Of a stretch of 33,510 bases of DNA, positions 1 through 8,881 are shown one piece after another. The notes beneath the pieces were generated by a model that saw nothing but the letters and a program-made list of their open reading frames with translations, made no database searches and was not told where the DNA came from. The position numbers were made by a program, and so were the translations under genes. Positions within the stretch are counted from its first letter, which is position 1. Each line of letters opens with the position of its first letter. The stretch spans positions 1 through 33,510 of the forward strand of contig CABVBR010000010.1 in NCBI GenBank assembly GCA_902496645.1, read 5' to 3'. The stretch is from an uncultured Collinsella sp. (lineage in GTDB: Bacteria > Actinomycetota > Coriobacteriia > Coriobacteriales > Coriobacteriaceae).

Positions 1-5
1 TAGCG

Positions 6-33
6 GCTCAGCTGCCGACTGGGCAGGCTGAGC
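6..33. other. Short imperfect inverted repeat at window edge
   Basis: The arms at 6-16 and 22-33 are complementary except for one bulged base and enclose about five bases. It lies just upstream of the first kinase. It could be the terminator of a gene outside the window or a leader hairpin. There is no T-run on the + strand, so the role is open. Confidence 0.25.
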
Positions 34-43
34 TGGTATCCTT

Positions 44-2881
44 ATGCGGTATTGTCTCGATTCGTTAGGATTGCACGTGAGAGCTTCCGCTGTCCTTCGT
101 TCAGTTATATGTCGCACCCTGGCCGTCGCGCTTGCTGCGTTCGCCGTACTGAGCGCCGTCATACCCGTCCCCGCCTTTGCCGCCGACTCTGACCAGCAGG
201 TCAAGACGGTCCGAGTTGGCTGGCTTATCAACAACGAAGGCTTCCAGGACGGCACCCCCGGCGAGCGTCTCTCGGGCTGGGGTTATGACTACCTGCAGAC
301 GCTGTCATACTACACGCCGGGCTGGCAATACGAATACGTCCCCGGCACCTTCACCGAGCTTATGGACATGCTCGAGGCAGGCGAAATCGACCTCATGCCC
401 AACATCTCCTACTCCGAGGAACGCGCCCAAAAGCTGCTCTTCTCCTCGAACCCCGAGGGCGCCGAGCGCTACTACATCTACGCCAAGCCCGATCGCGACG
501 ACCTGGCCAAGGGTGACCCTCAAGCGCTCCAGGGCCTTACCATCGGCTACAACCCCGGCGTTATGCAAACCTTCGTCGGCCAGCAGTGGCTCGCCAACGA
601 AGGCATCACTTGCACCTATAAAGAAGTCAGCACTGGCAGCGCCCTTTTTGACGCGCTCGCAAACGACGAAGTCGATGCCGTCATCATGAACGACACCATT
701 TCGTCACCCGATGCGTCACCCATGTTCTACGTAGGCTCGAGCGACTACTATTTTGCCGTTCCCAAAAGCCGCCCTGACCTGATGAACGACATCAACGCCG
801 CCATGACGACCATCGCCCGCGATAACCCGCGCTATAACGAGGAAGTCAAATCGAGTTACTCGACCCAAAACAGTGGCTCGTCATCGCTCACCGGTACCGA
901 GACCACCTGGCTCAAAGAAAACGGCAATACCATCACGCTCGGCTATCTTAAAAACCAACTTCCCTACTGTACGCAAAATGACGACGGCGAGATGGAAGGG
1001 TCGCTCGCCTCGCTTGCAACGACGTTGCACGACAAGTTTGGCATTACGGTCAAAACAATCGCACTCTCGAACAACAAGCAAATGATCAAAGCCCTTTCCA
1101 ACGGAACCATCGATGTCGCCCTGCCGTTGTTTCGCGACTACTGGCTCGCCGAGCAGACAGGGGTCATCCAGTCAAACTCGATGGGAACGGTTTCGCTGAC
1201 CGCCATTCACAGTGGCAAAAACCTGAACAGAGACCTTAAGAACATCGCTTGTACAAAGAGCACAATCGTTAACCGTTTTGAGCTCGAAAGTCTCTTTCCG
1301 AACGCAACGGTAACCGAGTATTCGAATGACGGCGAGGTGCTCAAAGCCCTCAATGAGGGGAAGGCACGTTGCATCATTGTCCCCAGCACGCGCCTGGAAA
1401 CTCTCCGCGACATCTACGACATCGAGGATTTCGAAACACAGGAACTCACCAACACGGCGCAACTATCGTGTTTAATTTCGCGCGGCAAGCCCGAGCTGCT
1501 GGGAATCATCAATAAGGGCATCGTCAATGCCGGTGAATCGCTCTCTGCAAACAGCTATTTCCCCACATCGTACTCGGCGCAAGAAGCGGATGCGTTCCGA
1601 CTTCTCTACCGCAACCGCATCGTCATTGCGGCAGTTGTCATCTGCATTTTGCTCACCGGCATCGTCATCCTTGTCTGGTCGCTTTACCGCGCACAGGAGG
1701 AACGGCAGAAAGCCGATGCCGCCAACGCCGCCAAAACCGCTTTCCTCACGCGCATGAGCCACGACATCCGCACGCCGCTCAACGGCATCCTGGGCCTTAT
1801 CGAAATTGAGGAATTGAAAGACGGCGATATGCAAGTCGCCCGCGAAAGCCGCGCCAAGGCGCGTGTTGCCGCCAATCACCTGCTCTCGCTAATCAACGAT
1901 ATCCTCGAGATGGGCAAAATCGAAGACCGCAAGCTAACACTGGAACATGCTCCTTTTAACCTCAAAGAGCTCTGTGACGATGCGCTGGTGCTGTGCAAGC
2001 TCCGCGCGTCCGGTAACGGCATCACAATGCAGGACAATAGCCTGCCGTACGCCACAGGGCCATACGTGATCGGCAGTCCCACCCATATCCGACGGATCAT
2101 AATCAACCTGCTAGACAACAGCATTAAGTACAACAAGCGCGGTGGCTCCGTCACCTTTAGCTCACAGACCAAGCCACTCGATGATGGGCGCGCGCTCTTT
2201 TGCTTTAGCGTTTCGGATACCGGCATTGGCATGGCTCCCGAGTTTTTAAAGCATATCTATGAGCCGTTTGCCCAAGAAGGCGACGATGCACGCAGCAAGT
2301 TCCAGGGAACCGGCATGGGCATGCCAATCGTCAAGTCGCTTATTGACCTGATGGGCGGCACGATTGAGATTTCGAGTGAGGTCGGCGTGGGGAGTACGTT
2401 CAACGTCCAGATTCCGCTCGATATCGACAAGAACCCTCAGGCAAGAGAGCGTGCGGACGGCCAGGCAAACAGCTGCTCGCTTGCCGGCATGAACGTCCTT
2501 TTGGCAGAAGATAACGAGCTCAATGCCGAGATTGCCCAGGCCCTGCTTGAAAGCGAGGGCATCGTCGTAACGCGCGCCGCCGACGGCAACGAAGCGGTCG
2601 ACCTATACGTTGGCCGTCCCGCGGGTAGCTTCGATGCGATTCTAATGGACATCATGATGCCGGGCATGGACGGCTACGAGGCAACCCGCGCGATCCGCCT
2701 GAGCGAAAAGGCCGATGCGGCCGACATCCCCATCATCGCGCTCACCGCCAACGCCTTTGCCGAAGACGCCAAGGCGGCACACGACGCCGGCATGAACGCC
2801 CATCTGCCCAAACCGCTCGACTTTAACAAGCTCAAAAACATACTCGCCTGTATCAAGAAAAACGGGGCTGTTTCGCTATAG
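44..2881 (+). CDS. BvgS-like hybrid sensor histidine kinase with two periplasmic solute-binding domains
   Basis: This is a membrane sensor kinase. A hydrophobic signal segment (about residues 25-47, ending AFA) is followed by two tandem type 3 solute-binding domains (about 54-285 and 296-515). A transmembrane helix follows (about 523-548), then a HisKA domain with H-box MSHDIRTPLNG and phospho-acceptor His573. The HATPase domain has an N-box (LLDNSIKYN), DTGIGM and a GTGMGM G2 box, and the C-terminal receiver domain has its acceptor at Asp869 (LMDIMMPGMDG). No PAS domain, Hpt domain or DNA-binding output is fused or adjacent, so the phosphate must pass to a partner elsewhere. The architecture resembles BvgS/EvgS, and the ligand is probably an amino acid or similar small solute (inference). 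The ATG at 44 has a weak Shine-Dalgarno. A GTG at 77, six bases after AGGA, would give a more typical signal peptide and may be the true start. Confidence 0.93.
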   Translation: MRYCLDSLGLHVRASAVLRSVICRTLAVALAAFAVLSAVIPVPAFAADSDQQVKTVRVGWLINNEGFQDGTPGERLSGWGYDYLQTLSYYTPGWQYEYVPGTFTELMDMLEAGEIDLMPNISYSEERAQKLLFSSNPEGAERYYIYAKPDRDDLAKGDPQALQGLTIGYNPGVMQTFVGQQWLANEGITCTYKEVSTGSALFDALANDEVDAVIMNDTISSPDASPMFYVGSSDYYFAVPKSRPDLMNDINAAMTTIARDNPRYNEEVKSSYSTQNSGSSSLTGTETTWLKENGNTITLGYLKNQLPYCTQNDDGEMEGSLASLATTLHDKFGITVKTIALSNNKQMIKALSNGTIDVALPLFRDYWLAEQTGVIQSNSMGTVSLTAIHSGKNLNRDLKNIACTKSTIVNRFELESLFPNATVTEYSNDGEVLKALNEGKARCIIVPSTRLETLRDIYDIEDFETQELTNTAQLSCLISRGKPELLGIINKGIVNAGESLSANSYFPTSYSAQEADAFRLLYRNRIVIAAVVICILLTGIVILVWSLYRAQEERQKADAANAAKTAFLTRMSHDIRTPLNGILGLIEIEELKDGDMQVARESRAKARVAANHLLSLINDILEMGKIEDRKLTLEHAPFNLKELCDDALVLCKLRASGNGITMQDNSLPYATGPYVIGSPTHIRRIIINLLDNSIKYNKRGGSVTFSSQTKPLDDGRALFCFSVSDTGIGMAPEFLKHIYEPFAQEGDDARSKFQGTGMGMPIVKSLIDLMGGTIEISSEVGVGSTFNVQIPLDIDKNPQARERADGQANSCSLAGMNVLLAEDNELNAEIAQALLESEGIVVTRAADGNEAVDLYVGRPAGSFDAILMDIMMPGMDGYEATRAIRLSEKADAADIPIIALTANAFAEDAKAAHDAGMNAHLPKPLDFNKLKNILACIKKNGAVSL

Positions 2882-2922
2882 TTTGTGCTCAACCACCATG
2901 CGCAGTAGAAAGGAAGCCAACG

Positions 2923-3402
2923 ATGTTTAGGCCCTTACGTCGAAAGAAACGCGCCATCACCGACGAGGATGCGCGCGAACTGCTCGCTACCTGCAAGCGC
3001 GGCGTCTTTGCCGTCAACGGCGACGATGGCTACCCGTACGCCATTCCCGTCAACTACTTCTTTGACGCCGAGCACGACAAGATTTATTTCCATGGCGCCA
3101 AAGCCGGCCACAAGGTCGACGCACTCAAACGCGATGACAAGGTCTGCTTTACCGTTTACGGCAACGAGTGGCACAAGGACGGCGACTGGGCTCCCTACGT
3201 TATGAGTACTGTTGTCTTTGGTCGTTGTCGCCTGGTAGATGAAGCGCCCGCGTTTATCGAGGACAAAGTCCGCCAGCTCGCGCTTAAGTACTACCCTTCC
3301 GCCGAAGAAGTCGAGGAGGAAATCGCCAAAGACATCAAGGGCGTCCAACTCTACGAGATTTCGATTGAACATCTTTGCGGCAAGCAGATACATGAAAAGT
3401 AA
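2923..3402 (+). CDS. Pyridoxamine 5'-phosphate oxidase-like flavoprotein (NimA-related)
   Basis: A 159-residue cytoplasmic protein of the split-barrel flavin-binding superfamily, closest in pattern to NimA-type putative 5-nitroimidazole reductases. Visible landmarks are an N-terminal helix (TDEDARELL), the strand pair around GVFAVNGDDGYPYAIPVNY, the FHGAKAGHKVDAL segment typical of the flavin phosphate-binding region, and a C-terminal strand ending in HLCGKQ. The length is normal for the family. AGAAAGGAAG lies a short distance before the ATG, supporting this start. It follows the upstream kinase by 41 bp and may be cotranscribed. Proteins of this family reduce or bind FMN/F420-like cofactors. 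A role in nitro-drug or redox detoxification is inference only. Confidence 0.85.
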   Translation: MFRPLRRKKRAITDEDARELLATCKRGVFAVNGDDGYPYAIPVNYFFDAEHDKIYFHGAKAGHKVDALKRDDKVCFTVYGNEWHKDGDWAPYVMSTVVFGRCRLVDEAPAFIEDKVRQLALKYYPSAEEVEEEIAKDIKGVQLYEISIEHLCGKQIHEK

Positions 3403-3429
3403 GCCCAAAAGCAGGTCTCGCAAATAGCA

Positions 3430-3469
3430 ATATGGCCCGGTTCCAACCCACCTTGGAACCGGGCCATAT
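3430..3469. terminator. Bidirectional terminator-like hairpin between convergent genes
   Basis: A perfect 17-bp inverted repeat (arms 3430-3446 and 3453-3469) encloses the six-base loop CCCACC. It sits exactly between the stop of the NimA-like gene (+) and the stop of the second kinase gene (-). Neither side has a strong T-run, but the very stable stem and the convergent position argue for a shared terminator. Confidence 0.75.
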
Positions 3470-3471
3470 GC

Positions 3472-5664
3472 TTATGAAGCGTCGGCGGCTATGTGCGCAA
3501 GCGCCTCAACGAGCTCCTGCGAACTCACTGGTTTACTCAGGTGCGCGTTCATGCCCGCCTCACGCGAAAGCCTGCGATCGTCGGCAAAGGCGTTGGCGCT
3601 CACGGCGATAATCGGCGTGGTCGCGGCATCCTCGCGATCGAGCGCTCGAATCCGACGCGTGGCCTCAAGGCCATCGATACCGGGCATCATGATGTCCATC
3701 AACACCACGTCGTACTCGTGCAGCGCGCTCGCGGCAAACATCTCGACGGCAGACTCACCATCCTTGGCATGCGTCACGACGGCACCGGCACGGGCGAGCG
3801 TAAACTGTGCAATCTCGGCATTCAGGTCGTTATCCTCTACGAGCAAAACGCGCAAGTCCTGGAGCGCATCGCCGTCGCCCGCGTTCACGCGCACAGCCTG
3901 AGGAATCTCGGAGCGCTTGCATTTCTCGAACGGCAGGCGGATGGTAAACGTCGTCCCCTGCCCCAAGATGCTCGTAAAGCTCATGGTTCCGCCCATAAGC
4001 TCGACCAACTGTTTGGCAATAGGCGCACCCAGGCCAGTTCCCGATGAAGCGCCTTCCACCTGCTGCTCCTCGCGACAAAACGGCTCGTAGATGTGCTGTT
4101 GGAACTCCTCGCTCATGCCAATACCGTTATCGGCGATCGTATATTCATAGACGGGGACGCCATCTACTGGTTCCACCTCGCGGCACGCCAGGTGAACATA
4201 GCCGCCCCGGCGATTGTACTTGACGGCATTACCGGCAATATTGAGCAACAAACGCTTGAGGTGCGTCACGCTCACCCGCACATAGGGATGATTAAGCGTC
4301 TGCTGATCGCAGATAATTGTCACCAGGCGCTCCTCGGCCTGGCGCTCCAGAATATCGCGCACCTCGTGGTTGAGGGTCACCAAGTTTGTGGGAACAAGCT
4401 CCAGGTCGACCTGCCCGCTCTCCAGGCGACTCATATCGAGCGCCTCATTCGCAAGGTCGAGCAGCAGTCCCGATGCCGTCCAGATCTTTGAGCGGCACTC
4501 GGTCTGCTTTTGCAAGTCGTCTACGTTGGCATTGCCCACCTCGACCATACCGCGAATGCCGTTGATGGGCGTGCGCAGATCGTGGCTCATGCGACGCAAA
4601 AACTCCGTCTTTGCCGAGTTGGCAGACGAGGCCTCACGCGCCGCCTTTGCCAGTTTGTCGCCATAGCCGCGCTCCTGCAACAACAGGTCGGTCAAGCGTT
4701 GGCGCTCGGCGCGGCGGCGCGCCAACACGACAGCGGCTATAACACCGCCGTAGAGCGCCAACACGCTGGCAACAACAACGGCGACGACCTCGAAGTAACG
4801 CTGCGCGGACGCATAGGTGTACACGTAAAAATTGCACGCTTTACCAAATGTGCCCAGATACCACTCTCCGTTGGCATTGACCAATCTGACCTTACCAGCC
4901 AGGCAACGCTCCTTAATACCGTCAACTATGGTGGTATCTGTCACAGGCAAATCGAACACGCCCGATATGGTGGGTTCAACGGCATTGGTCGCAACGACCA
5001 TGCCGTCGTTTTCGATCACGATACTGCCGCTATCGATGGTCTCATAACCATCGAGCAGGCTCTGCAACTTGAGCGTATTGCTCGCAACCGCCTTGGCGCT
5101 CTGGTGCCTCACCGCGACAACGATGCCTTCACCGTCCCGCCGGGCCACGCAGCCAATGTCTGCGACCGAATCGTCCGCAAGCGTAATGCGAGCGGTATAG
5201 GACTTAAGCGGATGGGCTGCCACCTCCAGCACGGGCGTCTTTTTGAGATTCGCGGCGAGCGACTCGTAGCTCACGTTATCTGTCGAGGACTCGGACACCA
5301 AGTTGCCCGATGTGTCCGTCACGATCAGCGCTGTCACATTAAACTGGTCAGCATATTGCTCCAACGTCGCGTTATCCACCGAGCCGTCGCGCTCCATATC
5401 ACGCGCCGCCTCTCCGGCAATCTCCATAACGCGAATCAGGTTTTTGGTCGCATAGGCGTTGTTGAACGCATCGTAGGAAAGGCTCTGCGTCGCCACGTAA
5501 TTGACAGCGTCGGCAAAGCGCTGCTCGGCCTGAGCTGTCGTGTAGCTGTAGCTCATCACGCCGGCAACAGCCGAGAGCGCTATCCCCAACAGGGCGGCAA
5601 AGAGCCATACCCGGGCCGAGCGATCGTCCCGCTCGTCTGCGGTGTGGTCGGGTGCATCAATCAC
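3472..5664 (-). CDS. Hybrid sensor histidine kinase with extracytoplasmic Cache-like domain and receiver domain
   Basis: A 730-residue membrane kinase. A transmembrane helix (about 20-42) leads into an extracytoplasmic region of about 245 residues that looks like a double Cache sensor. The second helix (about 291-316) is followed by a short linker. Next come HisKA (MSHDLRTPING, His361), HATPase (N-box IAGNAVKYN, DNGIGM, GTGLGA) and a C-terminal receiver (LMDIMMPGIDG, Asp657). The start is a GTG whose GTGA overlaps the TGA of the upstream solute-binding lipoprotein gene by 4 bp, so the two are translationally coupled. The kinase and receiver parts closely resemble the first kinase of the window, suggesting paralogy, but here the ligand-binding protein is a separate polypeptide. 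No DNA-binding response regulator lies nearby. Confidence 0.93.
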   Translation of the reverse strand: MIDAPDHTADERDDRSARVWLFAALLGIALSAVAGVMSYSYTTAQAEQRFADAVNYVATQSLSYDAFNNAYATKNLIRVMEIAGEAARDMERDGSVDNATLEQYADQFNVTALIVTDTSGNLVSESSTDNVSYESLAANLKKTPVLEVAAHPLKSYTARITLADDSVADIGCVARRDGEGIVVAVRHQSAKAVASNTLKLQSLLDGYETIDSGSIVIENDGMVVATNAVEPTISGVFDLPVTDTTIVDGIKERCLAGKVRLVNANGEWYLGTFGKACNFYVYTYASAQRYFEVVAVVVASVLALYGGVIAAVVLARRRAERQRLTDLLLQERGYGDKLAKAAREASSANSAKTEFLRRMSHDLRTPINGIRGMVEVGNANVDDLQKQTECRSKIWTASGLLLDLANEALDMSRLESGQVDLELVPTNLVTLNHEVRDILERQAEERLVTIICDQQTLNHPYVRVSVTHLKRLLLNIAGNAVKYNRRGGYVHLACREVEPVDGVPVYEYTIADNGIGMSEEFQQHIYEPFCREEQQVEGASSGTGLGAPIAKQLVELMGGTMSFTSILGQGTTFTIRLPFEKCKRSEIPQAVRVNAGDGDALQDLRVLLVEDNDLNAEIAQFTLARAGAVVTHAKDGESAVEMFAASALHEYDVVLMDIMMPGIDGLEATRRIRALDREDAATTPIIAVSANAFADDRRLSREAGMNAHLSKPVSSQELVEALAHIAADAS

Positions 5665-6530
5665 GACAGGCCCTCCACATTCAAAAATGGCGAAGGGTCA
5701 TCAAAGTACTTTGACACCAGGCGTTCCATGGTGCCATCGGCAAGCATTTCTTGGTAGGCATGGGCAAGCTTAACGTCAATGCCGCGCGCGTCATTGATAT
5801 CGAAGGCGGTGCCCAAACCAACCTCTAGCAGCGGCTCATCCAGAATACGATACGTCACGCCATAGTCTTTTTCGTAGGCGAGCAGCGAGGACTCGTGCGC
5901 GGCGATGGCATCGACCAGACCCTCGACGAGCGCCGGGTTCAGGTATGAGCGGTCCGAGAAGCTGTAGAGCTCCTTAATCTGCGGGACGTTTTCATTGGTA
6001 CGATTGAGCAGAATCGATTCGGGCTTGGTGGTGGACTGGACCGCCACGACCTTGTCCTTAAGATCGGCAAGCGTGTAGATATCGCTCTCGGGATCGACAG
6101 CAACCACCTGGCGGCTTGCAAGGTACGGGCCGGCCCAGCGATACTCGTTTTCGCGGCCCGTCATACTAAAGCTGCCCATGACGCAATCGAGCTCGCCGCT
6201 CGCCAGCAGTTCTTTGTTCTTTTCCCAGTCGATCAGCTGGTACTTTGGCTTGTAACCAATGCGGCCCAAGGCCTCGGTCAAAATATCGACATCCAGTCCA
6301 ACAATATCGCCGTACTCGTCGCTATACACAAACGGCGGATAGAGGTCGCTGCCAACGTTGAGCGTCTTGAGGTTATCGTCTTTGGCCCGCGAGCCTGCCG
6401 TGCCTTCTGATGCAGATGTCGAGGCTCCGTCATTCGAGCCGGAACAACCAGCTATCGTCACGACAAAGGCGCCCACCACTGCAAGCGCAACAAACAACGA
6501 TATGGCAAGCGAGCGACAAGGCCTTTTCAT
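5661..6530 (-). CDS. Solute-binding lipoprotein (type 3 family) coupled to the downstream kinase
   Basis: A 289-residue extracytoplasmic lipoprotein. The signal peptide ends in a lipobox TIAGC with lipidated Cys29, followed by a Ser/Gly/Asp-rich linker. The mature part is a complete type 3 (amino-acid type) periplasmic binding fold: LNVGSDLYPPFVYSDEYGD at its start, a central ELDCVMGSFSMTGRE ligand-region motif, and a normal C-terminal end (MERLVSKYF). No ABC permease or ATPase genes are adjacent. Its stop overlaps the start of the hybrid kinase by 4 bp. A role as the ligand receptor for that kinase, not as transporter component, is therefore likely (inference). GGAG four bases before the ATG is an acceptable ribosome site. 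A promoter should lie in the 145 bp before it, but no convincing one was found. Confidence 0.9.
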   Translation of the reverse strand: MKRPCRSLAISLFVALAVVGAFVVTIAGCSGSNDGASTSASEGTAGSRAKDDNLKTLNVGSDLYPPFVYSDEYGDIVGLDVDILTEALGRIGYKPKYQLIDWEKNKELLASGELDCVMGSFSMTGRENEYRWAGPYLASRQVVAVDPESDIYTLADLKDKVVAVQSTTKPESILLNRTNENVPQIKELYSFSDRSYLNPALVEGLVDAIAAHESSLLAYEKDYGVTYRILDEPLLEVGLGTAFDINDARGIDVKLAHAYQEMLADGTMERLVSKYFDDPSPFLNVEGLS

Positions 6531-6675
6531 CGAGCTCCAGACAATCCTGTTTACAGACTCAAGTGCAAAAAATAATAGCAGACGGAACCGCGCTCGCGTT
6601 CACTGGTTAACAGGCGCTTTACCATATGGGGCCTTCCGACCAGCCTGGCAGAAAAGCCCCACGTGCAGCGCTCAC

Positions 6676-7890
6676 TTACCGTGCATTAAAAACGTAGCGG
6701 TCCAGGCGCTCGCATGCTTCCCTTACACGCGAAAGCGGCAGTGCCAGATTCACGCGAATGTGGCAAGGTCCATGGAATGGACGGCCGTCCTGATAGCCCA
6801 CGCCCACACGCGCGCCCTCGTCGAGCAGCCACTGAATATCGTGGCCATGATCGCGGCACCACTCGGTGCAGTCCAGAAACACCATGTACGTGCCCTGCGG
6901 ACTCGAAAACGCGACGCCCTTCCAATGTTTTTCTGCATACGTGCAGAAGTACTCGATATTGCCGGCAAGCACCTGGTTGAGCTCGTCCACCCACTCGTAG
7001 CCTTGCGGCTGGTAGGCACCGATAAGCGCATGCATGGAAAGGACATTCATCTCGTTGTAGTGGGTCTTGTTGGACACGGCGCACACGCGATCGCGCAGCG
7101 TCTCGTTGTAGATGATGTGGTAGCTGCCGACCAGGCCCGCCAGGTTGAACGTCTTACTGGGCGCATAGAGGGCAACCGTGCGCATGCGGGCGTCCTCGCT
7201 CACCGACTGCGTCGGGATATGCTTGTGACCCGGCAGGATGATATCGGACCAAATCTCATCCGAGATCACCACGCAATCGTGCTGACGATAGATGTCCATG
7301 GCACGTTCGATCTCGTCGCGCTCCCATACGCGGCCGCAAGGGTTGTGCGGCGAGCAGAACACCGCGGCATGGATGTGGTTTTGAGCGAGCTTTTGCTCCA
7401 TGTCCTCAAAGTCCATACGCCACACGCCTTGGTCGTCGAGCTTAAGCGGGCTGTGGACAATGCGATAGCCCGCGGCTTCGATAGACTTGGTAAAGCCGAT
7501 GTAGGTGGGGCTGTGGACCAGCACCGCATCGCCCGGCTGGACGTACGCGCGCAGCGTCGACACGACACCGCCCAGCACACCGTTTTCGTAGCCGATATGC
7601 TCCGGCGCCAAGCCCTCAACGCCGTTGCGACGGCTCTGCCATTCGATGATGCGGTCAAAGTACTCGTCGCGCGGATCGAAATAGCCAAACATGGGATGCT
7701 GGGCGCGCTGAATGATGTGCTCCTGAACCGTGGGCACCGTGGCAAAGTTCATGTCCGCTACCCACATGGGGATGCGGTCGAAGCCCTCGTCGGGTGCGTT
7801 CGGAGCCATACCGGGGATCTCGCCCCAGGAGTCAACGGCGATGGAGTCCATTCCGTGGCGGTCGATAAGCGAGGTAAAGTCGTATTTCAT
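6676..7890 (-). CDS. PLP-dependent C-S lyase / aminotransferase, MalY/PatB type
   Basis: A 404-residue cytoplasmic fold-type I PLP enzyme. The MalY/PatB subgroup is indicated by the N-terminal PMWVADMNF motif, HPMFGYF, FCSPHNPCGRVW, the SDEIWSDI segment with the PLP-ring Asp211, and the Schiff-base lysine in APSKTFNLAG (Lys246). The C-terminal arginine segment HIRVNLALP is present. Enzymes of this group cleave cystathionine or cysteine beta C-S bonds to pyruvate, ammonia and a thiol (known for the family). The exact substrate cannot be read from sequence. Length is normal. GGGAG lies upstream of the ATG. It may be cotranscribed with the upstream TrmO-like gene, 112 bp away on the same strand. 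Confidence 0.92.
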   Translation of the reverse strand: MKYDFTSLIDRHGMDSIAVDSWGEIPGMAPNAPDEGFDRIPMWVADMNFATVPTVQEHIIQRAQHPMFGYFDPRDEYFDRIIEWQSRRNGVEGLAPEHIGYENGVLGGVVSTLRAYVQPGDAVLVHSPTYIGFTKSIEAAGYRIVHSPLKLDDQGVWRMDFEDMEQKLAQNHIHAAVFCSPHNPCGRVWERDEIERAMDIYRQHDCVVISDEIWSDIILPGHKHIPTQSVSEDARMRTVALYAPSKTFNLAGLVGSYHIIYNETLRDRVCAVSNKTHYNEMNVLSMHALIGAYQPQGYEWVDELNQVLAGNIEYFCTYAEKHWKGVAFSSPQGTYMVFLDCTEWCRDHGHDIQWLLDEGARVGVGYQDGRPFHGPCHIRVNLALPLSRVREACERLDRYVFNAR

Positions 7891-8002
7891 GCTGAGCTCC
7901 CGTGCAAAGCGGATTGTTTTGGTAGGCGTTATTGTCCACCAGCGTGGGCGGTTTTGGCATGGGGCTTGGCGCTTAATTTGACGGGTGCGGACGAATGGCT
8001 GG

Positions 8003-8749
8003 TTAGTCTTGCGCGTCGGTGATGGCGGTTATCGTCAACCTGGTTCCGTCGACCGTAAACGATATGTCGAGCCCAGCGTAAGCCAAATGGTAAATGCGGT
8101 TTGGCTCGTGCTTGCTGCCCGCGCGGCGCGGATCCTGGCGAAGGACCTCGACCAAGCCGGGGAGCTTTGCAGGCGGGACCGTATCTTTCAGCGCTTGCGG
8201 GAACTCAACATCGAGCTCTTGCCACGGCGCGTCCTCAATCCAGCCGCCCGTCGCATCCGGGTGACAGTCGGCAAATGGAATGTAGGGCTTAATGTCGTAG
8301 ATGGGCGTGCCGTCGCGCAGATCGGCCCCCAGCACATGGATGATGGGACCATCGTCGGTAAGCTCGACACGGTCGAGCTTGACGCAGGTGAGGCCGATGG
8401 GATTGGGGCGAAACGGACTGCGCGTGGCAAACACGCCCACGCGCTCGGCTCCGCCCAGACGCGGCGGACGCACGGTCTTCGACCACTTGGCGTTGGCACC
8501 GGACCTGTCCTGCGTTTTGGCATCGACGGCGATGTCTTCCGCCGTGCCGCCGGGCGTTCCGTTTTCAAAACGCCACAGCAGCCATAGGTGAGAGAAAGAG
8601 TCCAGGCCCTCAACCGCTGCATTGGAGGCAAATTCCGGCTCAAAGATGATGCGCCCCTGCAGATGGGGCGCCAAAAAGCTGTTGCGCGGGATGCCGAACT
8701 TCTGCGGCAGGTCGGTATGTATGTGTGCGATAGGTTCCATGTCGGTCAT
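8003..8749 (-). CDS. trmO: tRNA (N6-threonylcarbamoyladenosine37-N6)-methyltransferase, TrmO/TsaA family
   Basis: A 248-residue protein of the UPF0066/TsaA family. The signature VFATRSPFRPNPIGLT is intact, preceded by FSHLWLLWRFENG and followed by GADLRDGTPIYDIKPY, all characteristic of this SAM-dependent family that methylates t6A37 in tRNA. The C-terminal extension after about residue 165 is normal for longer bacterial members. The open frame continues far upstream but without family similarity and through the opposing Xre-TipAS gene, so the start is at ATG 8749 or, three codons later, ATG 8740. Neither has a clear Shine-Dalgarno. The gene diverges from the Xre-TipAS regulator. Confidence 0.88.
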   Translation of the reverse strand: MTDMEPIAHIHTDLPQKFGIPRNSFLAPHLQGRIIFEPEFASNAAVEGLDSFSHLWLLWRFENGTPGGTAEDIAVDAKTQDRSGANAKWSKTVRPPRLGGAERVGVFATRSPFRPNPIGLTCVKLDRVELTDDGPIIHVLGADLRDGTPIYDIKPYIPFADCHPDATGGWIEDAPWQELDVEFPQALKDTVPPAKLPGLVEVLRQDPRRAGSKHEPNRIYHLAYAGLDISFTVDGTRLTITAITDAQD

Positions 8750-8822
8750 TGTACGGCATGAAGGTGTGGGGCGTTGTGCGCAATTCTTTGTCGCAGTCCC
8801 CCGTCGCGCAACCAGCGGTTGC

Positions 8823-8851
8823 TTGGAAGGGCGCCCGCCGCCGCTTATGCT
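8823..8851 (+). promoter_or_regulatory. Candidate sigma-70 type promoter for the Xre-TipAS regulator
   Basis: TTGGAA (8823-8828) and TATGCT (8846-8851) are separated by 17 bp, ending 30 bp before the ATG of the downstream gene. The match is by eye only. Confidence 0.4.
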
Positions 8852-8881
8852 TAAGCCATCAACCAGCAGAAAGGAGCCGTT

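Noticed and set aside
4510..5757. 415-residue open frame on the + strand
   Set aside because: Antisense shadow of the second hybrid kinase. Composition is unlike a protein and no motifs are present.
6629..6660. Possible terminator GGGGC...GCCCC downstream of the C-S lyase gene
   Set aside because: The arms are only about five bases with a long loop and no T-run, so the support is too weak.
6358..8022. 554-residue open frame on the + strand
   Set aside because: Antisense to the lipoprotein and C-S lyase genes, both of which have clear motifs and ribosome sites.
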